In this document: positions 45,167-54,530 of the stretch, piece after piece
How positions within the stretch are numbered: the first letter of the stretch is position 1
How the letters are laid out: each line of letters starts with the position of its first letter
Assembly (NCBI RefSeq): GCF_014192475.1
Contig: NZ_JACHXZ010000004.1
Span: forward strand, 175,348-239,347
Source: Simiduia aestuariiviva
GTDB lineage: Bacteria; Pseudomonadota; Gammaproteobacteria; Pseudomonadales; Cellvibrionaceae
Direction: 5' to 3'
Length of the DNA stretch: 64,000 bases
The notes under the pieces: model-generated
Databases searched by the model: none
The model's input: the letters and a program-made list of their open reading frames with translations, nothing else
What the model was told of the DNA's origin: nothing
Translations under genes and position numbers: made by a program

Positions 45167-46435
45167 ATGCACCAACAGAGATCGGCAATATGGCCCATAA
45201 TCGCCATGATAGTTGCCACCCAGGGACAGGCAGAGCTAAATGACGAACCCAATTGGTTTGATACAGCCAGCGTGGAAGCATGGCTCGAGGTTAAATCCAA
45301 TCAGTGCGAACTAGCGCAAACACCTACTGCGTTTACCATCGAGCAGTGGCCAAGTCTATACGACTACTCGCCTCGGCTGTCACCCAGCGAGCATCGCCAC
45401 AACTCATTGAGGCTGGACACCAGATCCAGAGAGCCGGTAAAGCTCCGCGGCGTGGAGGATTTTACGCCCTATCAGTCCGCCGCAGCCTTTGTGGCGCATT
45501 CTGTACAACACACACGCGTGGCGCTCTCAGATCCCAATTTATGGCCCACTTACAGCATCGCTGAGGCCGATAAAAACTGGCTCGACAACACCCGAGAGTA
45601 CCTGCACGAAACGGCCCAGGAGCCAGTCATTTGGTTTGATAACTTTTTTGCCGTCAAGCGCGGCCCCAGTCATGCCAGCCATGATTTGCGCTTAACCCCC
45701 AAATTCGATTGCAGCGACATTCAAGGCTGTGATTTTTCGTTCTCAGTGCGCAGCCGCGTCACCCTGCCCTACACCCAAGAACGATTGCGGTTGCTGCTAA
45801 CCAACGAAGACCCAGACACGCTATTCGACAGCTTGGACCGTCGCTCGGTAACACCCTCGCAGTCAGAGCGGCGCAACCCTATCTCAGCGGCCCTGAGCTG
45901 GGCACTGCGCACCACCGAGGACTACAACATCTCCATCTCCTCTGGATTACAGTTGCGCACGCCCATACGCGCTTTCGTGCAGGCCAACACCACGGGGCGC
46001 CTCAAGCTCACCGACAAAGCCCAGGTGACCGGGGGCCAAAGCGTCTACTACCGCAGCGATGAAGGCGCGGGCGCGCGCACCCAAATCGATGTGGATCACT
46101 CCATGGCCGATAGCCGACAGGACATACTGCGCTGGCGCCAGCGCTATGATGTGAACGAGGAGACCACTGGCGTAGACTGGCACTCGAGTGTGGAATATCT
46201 GCACCAGGTGGATCGGGATTTGGCTTGGGGCGCCGGCGTGGCTTCGAACGGTAACATCCACACATCCGCGCTCGCGGACGGCCACCGCGTATGGCTGCGC
46301 TATCGCAAGCGCTTTTATCGCGAGTGGCTATTTTGGGAACTGCAACCCTATGTGCGGTGGGATCGTGAACACGGTTTCGATCACGATCCCGGTATCGAGC
46401 TGAGTCTCGAAATCTATCTCGATGAAAAGCCCTAA
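45167..46435 (+). CDS. Outer-membrane-like protein of unknown function
   Basis: A 422-residue exported protein with a signal peptide ending near GQA/EL. The second half has alternating aromatic/polar strands (about 290-420), acidic and tyrosine-rich, and ends in a strand GIELSLEIYLDEKP. This is the pattern of an outer-membrane beta-barrel. The N-terminal half has no motif I recognise. Similar hypothetical proteins are scattered in gammaproteobacteria. GGGGCGGGA is the ribosome binding site. The gene is divergent from parC and converges with the glutamate-synthase-like gene (9 bp apart). Confidence 0.75.
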   Translation: MHQQRSAIWPIIAMIVATQGQAELNDEPNWFDTASVEAWLEVKSNQCELAQTPTAFTIEQWPSLYDYSPRLSPSEHRHNSLRLDTRSREPVKLRGVEDFTPYQSAAAFVAHSVQHTRVALSDPNLWPTYSIAEADKNWLDNTREYLHETAQEPVIWFDNFFAVKRGPSHASHDLRLTPKFDCSDIQGCDFSFSVRSRVTLPYTQERLRLLLTNEDPDTLFDSLDRRSVTPSQSERRNPISAALSWALRTTEDYNISISSGLQLRTPIRAFVQANTTGRLKLTDKAQVTGGQSVYYRSDEGAGARTQIDVDHSMADSRQDILRWRQRYDVNEETTGVDWHSSVEYLHQVDRDLAWGAGVASNGNIHTSALADGHRVWLRYRKRFYREWLFWELQPYVRWDREHGFDHDPGIELSLEIYLDEKP

Positions 46436-46444
46436 CGCATGCAC

Positions 46445-47956
46445 TTACAACGATTCGCGCGCGCCTTCTTCGCTCCTCGCTGCTGCGGCCTGCACGTAGT
46501 CGAGTAGCGGCAGGGAGTGGCCCGGGCGCGTCACCAAGCGCACATGTGCTGGGGTCATTTGTCGCGGCTCCGCTACCCCGCAGGCATGGGCAATCATATT
46601 CAAACTGTCCGTCATCTGCTGGTGATACTGCGCCACGCGCAGCGCTTTTTCAGCGGGCACTAAGCCTCGCTGTAGGCGCTTATCGTGAGTTGTCACACCG
46701 GTGGGGCAGGTGTTTTTATTACACTGCATGGCCTGAATACAACCGAGGGCAAACATGAATCCACGGGCGCTATTGATGGCGTCAGCGCCGACACACAGGG
46801 CCGTTGCGACCGCAGAAGGGGTTATCAACTTGCCCGCCACAACAACTTTAATGCGCTCGCGCAACCCGTATTTTTGCAACAGCGCCACCAATTGGGGCAG
46901 GCTTTCTTTGATGGGCAATCCCGTGGTGTCCATCAATGGCTGAGGCGCTGCACCCGATCCGCCATCGCCGCTGTCCAGAGTTATAAAATCAGGCGCACTC
47001 GGGTGGCCGCGCTCGCCAATAAGCAAAAACAATTCGTCGAGCCAGCGCGCGTCGCCCAGCACAAATTTTATCCCGGTCGGTTTCCCCGTCACCCGTCGAA
47101 CGCGCGCCACTAAATCTAGCAGATCGGACACCTGTTTTACTTCGGTGTGACCGTTGGGACTGATGGACGCCTCGGCCACGGGAATACCTCGAATAGCGGC
47201 AATTTCCTGCGTGACTTTTTCAGCGGGCAATATGCCACCTTTGCCGGGCTTGGCGCCTTGGCTCAGCTTAATTTCAAACATTTTTACTTCTGTTAGCGCG
47301 GCAATGTCCGCAAGCTTGCTGTCATCCAGTTCTCCGGCGGCGTTGCGCACACCGTATTTGGCAGTGCCTATTTGAAATATCAAATCGCAATGGCCGCTTA
47401 AGTGATGCGGCGATAAGCCACCCTCGCCGGTATTCAACCAACAGCCGGCGCGCGCAGCGCCCTTCGACAGGGCTTCCACAGCCGGCGCCGACAAAGCGCC
47501 AAAACTCATGGCGGAAATATTGAATAGCGAGCGCGTGCTGTAGGGGTTGGGGCAATCGGGGCCAAAGGTCAGCAGGGCCGGGGGTTCGTGCGCCTCATGG
47601 CTGATGGGGATTAACGCATTGAGAAAAATGGGGGTTCCGGGCTTATCGATATCGCGCGTTGAACCAAAGGCCACATTTAAGGTTTCGTTTTTTGCTGCGC
47701 GATAAACCCAGCTGCGATCCGCGCGATTGAACGGCATCTCCTCCCGATCGAGCGAAAAGAAATACTGGCGGAAAAACACGCCCAGGTGCTCAAACCAATA
47801 GCGGAATCGCCCTATGACCGGGTAATTGCGCCGGATGGTATGGCGCGTTTGCGTGCGATCCACAACGAAAGCCACCAACACCCATAACAGCAACCCCAAT
47901 ATCGCCACTGCCAACAGGTCGCCCAATATCTCTAACATCCACAATCCCCAGCCCAT
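46445..47956 (-). CDS. Glutamate synthase-like FMN/Fe-S protein with N-terminal membrane segment
   Basis: A 503-residue protein related to the FMN/synthase domain of glutamate synthase. Residues about 5-32 are a hydrophobic anchor. The FMN-binding region includes FNISAMSFGALSAPA and TLDSGDGGSGAAP. A cysteine motif C-x5-C-x4-CP (CIQAMQCNKNTCP) matches the 3Fe-4S site of glutamate synthase. It lacks the amidotransferase domain, so it is not a complete enzyme; many stand-alone members have unknown substrates. The ATG at 47956 follows GAGAGG; the frame continues upstream into the acetolactate synthase gene's promoter and is not used. It is divergent from that gene. Confidence 0.88.
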   Translation of the reverse strand: MGWGLWMLEILGDLLAVAILGLLLWVLVAFVVDRTQTRHTIRRNYPVIGRFRYWFEHLGVFFRQYFFSLDREEMPFNRADRSWVYRAAKNETLNVAFGSTRDIDKPGTPIFLNALIPISHEAHEPPALLTFGPDCPNPYSTRSLFNISAMSFGALSAPAVEALSKGAARAGCWLNTGEGGLSPHHLSGHCDLIFQIGTAKYGVRNAAGELDDSKLADIAALTEVKMFEIKLSQGAKPGKGGILPAEKVTQEIAAIRGIPVAEASISPNGHTEVKQVSDLLDLVARVRRVTGKPTGIKFVLGDARWLDELFLLIGERGHPSAPDFITLDSGDGGSGAAPQPLMDTTGLPIKESLPQLVALLQKYGLRERIKVVVAGKLITPSAVATALCVGADAINSARGFMFALGCIQAMQCNKNTCPTGVTTHDKRLQRGLVPAEKALRVAQYHQQMTDSLNMIAHACGVAEPRQMTPAHVRLVTRPGHSLPLLDYVQAAAARSEEGARESL

Positions 47957-48056
47957 CGCCGCCTCTCCAGTTCTGTGTGAGCGGACATTGTAAGTCAAGG
48001 GCTGTGCAAGATGGTCTATTCTAGAAGCACACCCTCCGACCACACGGGAAAATGTC

Positions 48057-49712
48057 ATGCAAGCGTCCGACTTAATGGTGCAGTGCCTCGAAGAGGAAGG
48101 CATCGAATATATTTTTGGTGTCCCTGGCGAAGAGAACGCCGACTTTATGATGTCGCTGGAAAAGTCGGAGCGCATTCGATTTATACTCACCCGCCACGAG
48201 CAGGGTGCTGCATTTATGGCCGAAATCTATGGCCGACTTACCGGCAATCCCGCGGGCTGTCTCGGCACTCTAGGCCCCGGCGCCACCAACTTGATTACCG
48301 GCGTGGCCGATTCGAACATGGATCGCGCGCCCATGTTAGTCCTAACCGGACAGGGCGCCTCCACCCGTTTGCACAAAGAGTCACATCAGGTGATGGACGT
48401 TGTGCACATGTTTAAACCCGTTACAAAATGGGCCACCACCGTTTGGCACCCGGAAAACATTCCAGAAATTATGCGCAAAGCCGTGCGTGTAGCACGCACC
48501 GAAAAACCCGGCGCGGTACACGTGGAATTGCCCGAGGATATTGCCAAGTTGCCCACGGACAAACGTCCACTGGCCGTACATAAATTTCGCAGACCAGTAC
48601 CCGACGACAAAGCCATAAACCGGATATTTGAACGTATCAAGAACGCCAAGCGCCCGATCATCATCGCGGGTAACGGCTGCATTCGCCGGCGCGCCTCCAA
48701 ACAACTGCGCCTATTTTGTGAGGCCACGGGCATCGGTGTGTTGTCCACCTTTATGGCCAAGGGCTGCGTGGATATGGACGCACCCTATTGCCTCTATACC
48801 ATTGGACTCGGCTCCAAAGACATTCCTGCCTGCGCCGTCGATGCCGCCGACTTGGTAATTTGCCTGGGCTACGACATGGTGGAATACCACCCCAAACTGT
48901 GGAATAACGACCATTCCAAAGAGGTCATCCACATCGACTTTTTACCGGCTGAGATTGACGAAAACTACCACCCGGAACTTGAAGCGGTGGGCGATCTGGC
49001 CCACGCACTGTGGATGCTCAACGAGCGCGTGGCGGCTGAGCCGAATGCGTTGCAATTTGATTTAAGCCAGCAACAAGCCGTGCGACGCGACATGAGCGAA
49101 GAGTTGGCCAAGCACAAAAACGACACCACCGAGGGTCTAATACGCCCGCAAAAGGTGCTGTGGGATGTGCGCCAAGCGATGGGCGCGCACGACATTCTGC
49201 TGTCGGATGTGGGCGCCCACAAAATGTGGATTGCCCGCCATTTTCAGTGTCACGAACCCAACACTTGTCTCATTCCAAATGGCTTTTGCTCCATGGGCTT
49301 TGCACTGCCGGGGGCCATTGCCGCAGCGCTAGTACACCCCGATCGCAATATCGTCGCCATTTGCGGCGACGCCGGCTTCATGATGAACGTGCAAGAAATG
49401 GAAACTGCGCGCCGCCTCAACCTCAATATTACCGTGATGGTGTGGGCCGACAACGCCTACGGCCTTATCGCCTGGAAGCAAGACAACGAATTTGGCCGCC
49501 ACACCGATCTCGCATTTGGCAATCCAGACTGGATGAAATTGGCCGAGGCTTTCGACTGGCATGGGCACCTCGTGGAAAATGCGCAAGACGTTGAGAGTAC
49601 ATTGCACCAATGCTTTGCAGAATCGGGCCCCAGCCTGCTAGTCATTCCCATCGATTACCGCGAGAATAATCTACTCACCAAGCGTTTAGGTGAACTTACC
49701 TGCTCCATATAG
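48057..49712 (+). CDS. Acetolactate synthase-like thiamine diphosphate enzyme
   Basis: A 551-residue ThDP enzyme of the acetolactate synthase large-subunit family, probably making acetolactate from two pyruvates. The activating glutamate is in RHEQGAAFMA (E47). The ThDP/Mg motif begins GDAGFMMN and ends in ADNAYGLI, close to the GDG-N pattern. GTLGPGATNLITG is a family block. There is no regulatory small subunit next to it, so a catabolic AlsS-like enzyme or another ThDP enzyme is possible. It is divergent from the FMN/Fe-S protein with 100 bp between starts. Confidence 0.88.
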   Translation: MQASDLMVQCLEEEGIEYIFGVPGEENADFMMSLEKSERIRFILTRHEQGAAFMAEIYGRLTGNPAGCLGTLGPGATNLITGVADSNMDRAPMLVLTGQGASTRLHKESHQVMDVVHMFKPVTKWATTVWHPENIPEIMRKAVRVARTEKPGAVHVELPEDIAKLPTDKRPLAVHKFRRPVPDDKAINRIFERIKNAKRPIIIAGNGCIRRRASKQLRLFCEATGIGVLSTFMAKGCVDMDAPYCLYTIGLGSKDIPACAVDAADLVICLGYDMVEYHPKLWNNDHSKEVIHIDFLPAEIDENYHPELEAVGDLAHALWMLNERVAAEPNALQFDLSQQQAVRRDMSEELAKHKNDTTEGLIRPQKVLWDVRQAMGAHDILLSDVGAHKMWIARHFQCHEPNTCLIPNGFCSMGFALPGAIAAALVHPDRNIVAICGDAGFMMNVQEMETARRLNLNITVMVWADNAYGLIAWKQDNEFGRHTDLAFGNPDWMKLAEAFDWHGHLVENAQDVESTLHQCFAESGPSLLVIPIDYRENNLLTKRLGELTCSI

Positions 49713-49721
49713 TGTTGCGTG

Positions 49722-49757
49722 AACGGCCCGCCCCACTACTGCGGGGCGGGCACCGTT
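49722..49757 (+). terminator. Hairpin after the acetolactate synthase-like gene
   Basis: AACG-GCCCGCCCC pairs with GGGGCGGGC-AC-CGTT, a long GC-rich stem starting 10 bp after the stop. It lacks a T run, so termination strength is uncertain. Confidence 0.5.
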
Positions 49758-49930
49758 AGCAACTGACAAAGTCAAAATGTGCTATTGGCCGTCATTTTTG
49801 TTTAAATGGTGGCCTCATCGTCAGGTACCCACGCCACAACTAGGCCAATAACAGCTCGGACTGCCCGAGTAGAATAAGGGCCAAGGCGCGTATTTGATGC
49901 ATTCACTCGCTGTTAACTCACGGAGCAAAC

Positions 49931-51421
49931 ATGCAATTAGGTGAATTTATTTCCCTAGGTCTCTATTTCGTTGTAATGATCGGTATCGGTATTTACGCCT
50001 ACCGAAAAACTGCTAAAGATGTCTCGGGCTATATGCTTGGTGGCCGCCAATTGGGCCCCGCGGTGACGGCATTGTCTGCCGGGGCCTCAGACATGAGTGG
50101 CTGGATTTTAATGGGCTTGCCGGGTGCCATGTATGTATCGGGTATCTCCAGCAGCTGGATCGCCATAGGCCTTGTTACCGGCGCATGGCTCAACTATCTG
50201 GTGGTGGCGCCGCGCCTGCGCGCATATACCGAAATTGCCGAAGACGCGATTACCATTCCCGATTACTTTGAGAAGCGTTTTAATGATCACTCGCGCACAC
50301 TGCGCATTATTTCATCGCTGGTGATCATTATTTTCTTTACCTTATACACCTCTTCAGGTGTAGTGGCCGGCGGTAAATTGTTTGAGTCCTCATTCGGCCT
50401 TAGTTATTACGCAGGTTTGTACATCACTGCCGGTGTCGTTGTGGCCTACACCTTATTTGGTGGCTTTTTAGCGGTCAGCATGACCGACTTTGTGCAGGGC
50501 TGCATTATGTTCGTGGCGCTCATCTTAGTACCGCTAATTGCATACAGTCAGTTTGACGGCTTGGCCGACCTCAATCAGCACGTCTCTGCCGTGGATCCAA
50601 ATCTATTTGGCTTTTTCACCGGCATTTCTGCTCTGGGTATTATTTCTAGCCTCGCTTGGGGACTGGGTTATTTCGGCCAGCCTCATATCATAGTGCGCTT
50701 CATGGCTATTCGCTCGCTGGGCGACATTAAAGCCGCCCGCCGGATTGGCATGAGCTGGATGATCGTAACCATTGTCGGCGCCCTTGCGATCGGCTTTGTG
50801 GGTGTAGGCTTTGTGGCAAAAACACAGGCTAATTTCACCGACCCAGAAACAATTTTCATCTTCTTCGCGAAACTTTTGTTCCACCCGCTGATCAGTGGCT
50901 TTCTATTGGCCGCCATTTTGGCTGCGATCATGAGTACCATTTCCTCGCAATTGTTGGTCTCTTCCAGCTCGCTCACAGAAGATTTTTATAAATCGTTCCT
51001 GCGTAAAGACGCGTCGCAAACCGAGCTGCTGCTAGTGGGTCGCATATCAGTGGTTGTCGTCGCGGCGGTTGCCATTAGCTTGGCCTATGATCGTTCGAGC
51101 ACGATTTTGACGCTAGTGAGCAATGCGTGGGCCGGCTTCGGCGCCGCCTTCGGACCGTTGATTATTTTCAGTTTGTTCTGGAAGCGGATGACCCGTGAAG
51201 GCGCAATTGCCGGCATGGTGACTGGCGCGGTGACTGTTTTGATTTGGCTGTACGCACCAATCACCGTCGACGGCCAAAGTCTCAGCAGTTTAATGTACGA
51301 AATCGTGCCCGGCTTCGTGCTCGCCAGTATTGCATTGGTCTCAGTCAGCTTGTTGACCGCGGCACCCAGCGCCGAGTTACAGGCAACCTTTGACAAGGCC
51401 GAAGCCGCCGTGCGCGCATAA
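49931..51421 (+). CDS. putP: Sodium/proline symporter
   Basis: A 496-residue inner-membrane transporter of the sodium:solute symporter family, with about 13 transmembrane helices. LSAGASDMSGWILMGLPGA and AWLNYLVVAPRLR are PutP blocks that include sodium- and proline-contacting residues. It imports proline using the sodium gradient, as nutrient or osmoprotectant, which suits a marine cell. GGAG precedes the ATG. putA is not nearby. A strong terminator follows. The 218 bp upstream show no clear operator. Confidence 0.95.
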   Translation: MQLGEFISLGLYFVVMIGIGIYAYRKTAKDVSGYMLGGRQLGPAVTALSAGASDMSGWILMGLPGAMYVSGISSSWIAIGLVTGAWLNYLVVAPRLRAYTEIAEDAITIPDYFEKRFNDHSRTLRIISSLVIIIFFTLYTSSGVVAGGKLFESSFGLSYYAGLYITAGVVVAYTLFGGFLAVSMTDFVQGCIMFVALILVPLIAYSQFDGLADLNQHVSAVDPNLFGFFTGISALGIISSLAWGLGYFGQPHIIVRFMAIRSLGDIKAARRIGMSWMIVTIVGALAIGFVGVGFVAKTQANFTDPETIFIFFAKLLFHPLISGFLLAAILAAIMSTISSQLLVSSSSLTEDFYKSFLRKDASQTELLLVGRISVVVVAAVAISLAYDRSSTILTLVSNAWAGFGAAFGPLIIFSLFWKRMTREGAIAGMVTGAVTVLIWLYAPITVDGQSLSSLMYEIVPGFVLASIALVSVSLLTAAPSAELQATFDKAEAAVRA

Positions 51422-51434
51422 CGCCATACCACCT

Positions 51435-51468
51435 ATAAAAAAACGGGCGCTAGCGCCCGTTTTTTTAT
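51435..51468. terminator. Rho-independent terminator after putP
   Basis: AAAAAAACGGGCGC and its perfect complement flank a TA centre, giving seven A and seven T on the outside. It is symmetrical, so it can act in both directions. Confidence 0.92.
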
Positions 51469-51630
51469 GTTCAACCGTCAATAACTCGTGGCATCAGTGG
51501 TTAAAAAGCGCATATCGAACACTGAAAACCACTCAAAACGGCTATTACCTCTTCGACCGAAATCAACAGGGTCTATATTTTGTGTTGGCAACCGCAATGA
51601 ACTGCAGTGCACATGCTTTGAATCACACCA

Positions 51631-52101
51631 CTATTGCGCCGACAGCCCACGCACCTGACTAAAAGGCAATGGCCCGGATTCTTCGATGCGAATGGCGGGC
51701 ATAAAAGTGCCCACATCTAATTTCGCTTTCAGGCTGTAGGTGAGCGTTTGTGGCCGCTCACGAGTTAGCTCACTGATTAGGCTCAATACATCCACTAAGC
51801 TCGCGGAGACTTCGACCGTTAAGGGTGTTTCTTCGTAGGCACGCAGCACCGGCACATTGCTGGCGACACCGCTAAAAATATCGTGCCCTAAGATGCCAAT
51901 CTGGTAACTCATACCCTGCAACACGATATCCGTGGCGTTGGGGTTGGTCACTCGCAACCCCACCACAAAGCGATGCTGGAATCCATCGGCAGTGAGTGGC
52001 TTGATGCTCATGAGCTTGACCTGCGGTTGCTCTAAGCGTGGCTGTAGGCCCGCACACGCGGCTAAGCACACCGCCATCAATACACTCACCACAATTTTCA
52101 T
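51631..52101 (-). CDS. LEA14/WHy-domain lipoprotein
   Basis: A 156-residue lipoprotein with lipobox LAAC (Cys16). The mature part is a water-stress/LEA type 2 beta sandwich: VGLRVTNPNATDIVLQGMSYQI is the characteristic block. Such proteins in bacteria are periplasmic and of uncertain function, often linked with stress. AAGGA precedes the ATG at 52101; the open frame extends 21 codons earlier into the transporter's end. It starts 16 bp downstream of the AbgT gene, so it is probably the second gene of that operon. The 209 bp between it and putP contain the putP terminator and nothing else recognised. Confidence 0.85.
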   Translation of the reverse strand: MKIVVSVLMAVCLAACAGLQPRLEQPQVKLMSIKPLTADGFQHRFVVGLRVTNPNATDIVLQGMSYQIGILGHDIFSGVASNVPVLRAYEETPLTVEVSASLVDVLSLISELTRERPQTLTYSLKAKLDVGTFMPAIRIEESGPLPFSQVRGLSAQ

Positions 52102-52117
52102 AGGATTCCTTGCGGCA

Positions 52118-53665
52118 TCAGCCGCCGTAGGTGTAGCTCGATTGGATACCCAAGGGCAAACCAATGCTCCAGTAAATTAACAAAAACGCAGTCCAACAAA
52201 CCAACAGCGTTAACGCATAGGGCAACATGATGGAAATCAATGTACCGATGCCCGTGCCTTTCACATAGCGCTGAGCGTAGACCACAACAAGGGGGAAGTA
52301 AGGCATCAACGGTGTAATGATGTTAGAACTGGAATCACCAATGCGGTAGGCCGCCTGGGTGAGATCTGGAGAGATACCCAATTGCATCAGCATAGGTACC
52401 AAAATTGGGCCAATCAGGGCCCACTTTGCGGAGGCTGAACCGACAAAAAGATTCACAAAGCCGGTCAACAAAATCATGCCTACCACCGTAACTGATGCAG
52501 GCAGCGCCAATTCTCGTAGCGTATCCGCGCCTTTAACAGCCAACAGGGCACCAATGTTTGATGTGTTAAATGCGCTGATAAAAAGTGCACAGAAAAACGC
52601 CATCACAATGTAGTAACTCATGCCATCCATAGACTTGGTCATGGCATTGATGACATCGCGGGAATTTTTAAAAGTGCCTGCTAGGTAGCCATACACCACG
52701 CCCGGAATCAAAAATAATAGAAATATCAACGGCACAATGGATTGCATTAAAGGCGCCGAATAAGACGCCAACTCGCCGTTGGGCGAACGCAATGCGGACG
52801 ACTCCGACCACACGGAGGCCACCAATAAGCCAATGCCCACTGCCATTGCAAATAGCGCCCATCGCAATGCCGACTGCTCTTTGCCCGTCACTTCAGCAAA
52901 CTTGGGAATATCTTCGGGATCACCATCGACAACCATTTTCTGCAGCCGTGGCTCGATGATTTTATCGTTTAAATACCAGCCCACTAGAATCACCAATACA
53001 CTCGAGGCACTGGTAAAAAAGTAGTTGTTAAGCGGATTAATCTGTATTGCAGGATCGAGAATCTGTGCCGCACTTTGGGTAAAACTCTGCAACAGCGGAT
53101 CAATTGCTGAGGGCACAAAGTTGGCAGAAAAACCGCCAGAAACACCGGCAAACGCCGCAGTAATACCCGCCAACGGATGGCGCCCCATGGCGTAATAGAT
53201 TACACCGGCCAGTGGAATCACCAGCACGTAGCCCGCATCACTGGCGGTATGACTCACGATGGCTACGAGAATCACAATGGGTGTCAACAAAAACTGTGGC
53301 GTTCGATCCAGTATTTTCTTAATACCGGTGTTAATGAACCCCGAGTGCTCGGCCACGCCGACACCTAGCATAGCCACCAACACCACTCCCAATGGTGCAA
53401 AGCCCGTGAAGGTTTTCACCATATTGGCTAAAAATGTGGCCAGTGAGCTGCCGGTCAGTTGATTGTGTACCACAATCGCCTCACCCGTGCGTGGATCGAT
53501 CTCGCCGAAACTCATGCTCGACAACAACCAACTTAATGCCCACACAATGAGCAGAGAAAAGAAAAATATCATGGCGGGGTCGGGCAATTTGTTGCCCGTG
53601 CGCTCAATCCAGTCGAGCACGCGTTGAAGTTTGGTATCGGTTGCAGCTGCGGTCGTATCCTGCAC
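52118..53665 (-). CDS. AbgT family transporter
   Basis: A 515-residue inner-membrane protein with many transmembrane helices, of the AbgT/MtrF family. Family members move p-aminobenzoyl-glutamate or export sulfonamide antimetabolites. The hallmark segments are GNKLPDPAMIFFF near the N-terminus, HTASDAGYVLVIPL, and GGFSANFVPSAIDPLL. The GTG start has AAGGAG seven bases upstream. It lies upstream of the LEA14-type lipoprotein on the same strand. The substrate and direction cannot be read. Confidence 0.92.
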   Translation of the reverse strand: MQDTTAAATDTKLQRVLDWIERTGNKLPDPAMIFFFSLLIVWALSWLLSSMSFGEIDPRTGEAIVVHNQLTGSSLATFLANMVKTFTGFAPLGVVLVAMLGVGVAEHSGFINTGIKKILDRTPQFLLTPIVILVAIVSHTASDAGYVLVIPLAGVIYYAMGRHPLAGITAAFAGVSGGFSANFVPSAIDPLLQSFTQSAAQILDPAIQINPLNNYFFTSASSVLVILVGWYLNDKIIEPRLQKMVVDGDPEDIPKFAEVTGKEQSALRWALFAMAVGIGLLVASVWSESSALRSPNGELASYSAPLMQSIVPLIFLLFLIPGVVYGYLAGTFKNSRDVINAMTKSMDGMSYYIVMAFFCALFISAFNTSNIGALLAVKGADTLRELALPASVTVVGMILLTGFVNLFVGSASAKWALIGPILVPMLMQLGISPDLTQAAYRIGDSSSNIITPLMPYFPLVVVYAQRYVKGTGIGTLISIMLPYALTLLVCWTAFLLIYWSIGLPLGIQSSYTYGG

Positions 53666-53727
53666 GGCAGACTCCTTTTTATTGTTTATATGTAATTGGT
53701 TTTGTTCGTTATCTGCGACAACTTCGG

Positions 53728-54414
53728 TCAGCGCTTCAATAGCTTATCGCACATAGAGTGTAAAAAGCCGATGGCCTTACTATCGGCTCTGGGCAAAAGC
53801 TCCATGGCCCACTTTGTCAACTTGCTGTCGGCGCCGTAGCGATGCTCCAGCAATAACTGCGAAACCTTTTCGCGTAAAGCTCGATATTGTTGCGCATCGG
53901 AGCCGTTTACCGACTGAATTTCTGGCTGCGTAGTCGCTCGCAGGCCTCGCAGTTCGTAGGCGTAGAGCATAACGGCCTGAGCCAAATTAAGCGACGGGTA
54001 AGGCGCCGGTAATTCGATACTGGAGACGAGATCGCACAGTGCCAGGTCCTCATTGGACAATCCGCTAGCCTCACAGCCGAAAACCAGTGCTACACGGGCC
54101 ACCACGCCGGCTTTATCCGCAATAAGCTCGCCCAGTTCGTGCGCCCGCGTGAGACTGCGCCACTGGTGTCTAGCTTTAGCAGATGTGCCGATGGCCAGAT
54201 CTACATCGGCAAGTGCATCAGCCAACCCGGTATAAACCCGAGCGTTACCCAATACATCGGTAGAGCCGTGGGCAAGTATGCGGGCCTGCTTGTGGGTATG
54301 GGCCTCGGTATCCACCAAGCGCAAATGTTGCAGCCCCATGGTCTTTAGTGCTCGACAACTTGCACCCACATTTTCTGGCACGGCCGGTGCCACTAAAATA
54401 AATACCACTTCCAT
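53728..54414 (-). CDS. TrmJ/LasT-type RNA 2'-O-methyltransferase
   Basis: A 228-residue SPOUT-class methyltransferase that uses S-adenosylmethionine to methylate ribose in tRNA or rRNA. PAVPENVGASCRALKTMG, VFGCEASGLSNEDLALCD and PAPYPSLNLAQAVMLYAYEL are the three knot-forming motifs. The length and start are nearer E. coli LasT (YjtD) than TrmJ, whose target is tRNA position 32. ATG at 54414 is preferred over GTG at 54423. It is divergent from pyk. Confidence 0.88.
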   Translation of the reverse strand: MEVVFILVAPAVPENVGASCRALKTMGLQHLRLVDTEAHTHKQARILAHGSTDVLGNARVYTGLADALADVDLAIGTSAKARHQWRSLTRAHELGELIADKAGVVARVALVFGCEASGLSNEDLALCDLVSSIELPAPYPSLNLAQAVMLYAYELRGLRATTQPEIQSVNGSDAQQYRALREKVSQLLLEHRYGADSKLTKWAMELLPRADSKAIGFLHSMCDKLLKR

Positions 54415-54530
54415 AATATTCACTCACTCAATGGCCGCTATTCTAATGGCAATAGTGGCCTCTGGGGTATGTTGTCCGCACTGCCGCTCTGCTAGGCTTT
54501 GGCCATCGAACTGCACGCCGGAGTTTTGCA

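Noticed and set aside
47957-48190. 78-residue N-terminal extension of the glutamate-synthase-like protein
   Set aside because: It runs into the divergent acetolactate synthase-like gene; the ATG at 47956 has a good ribosome binding site and a membrane helix follows.
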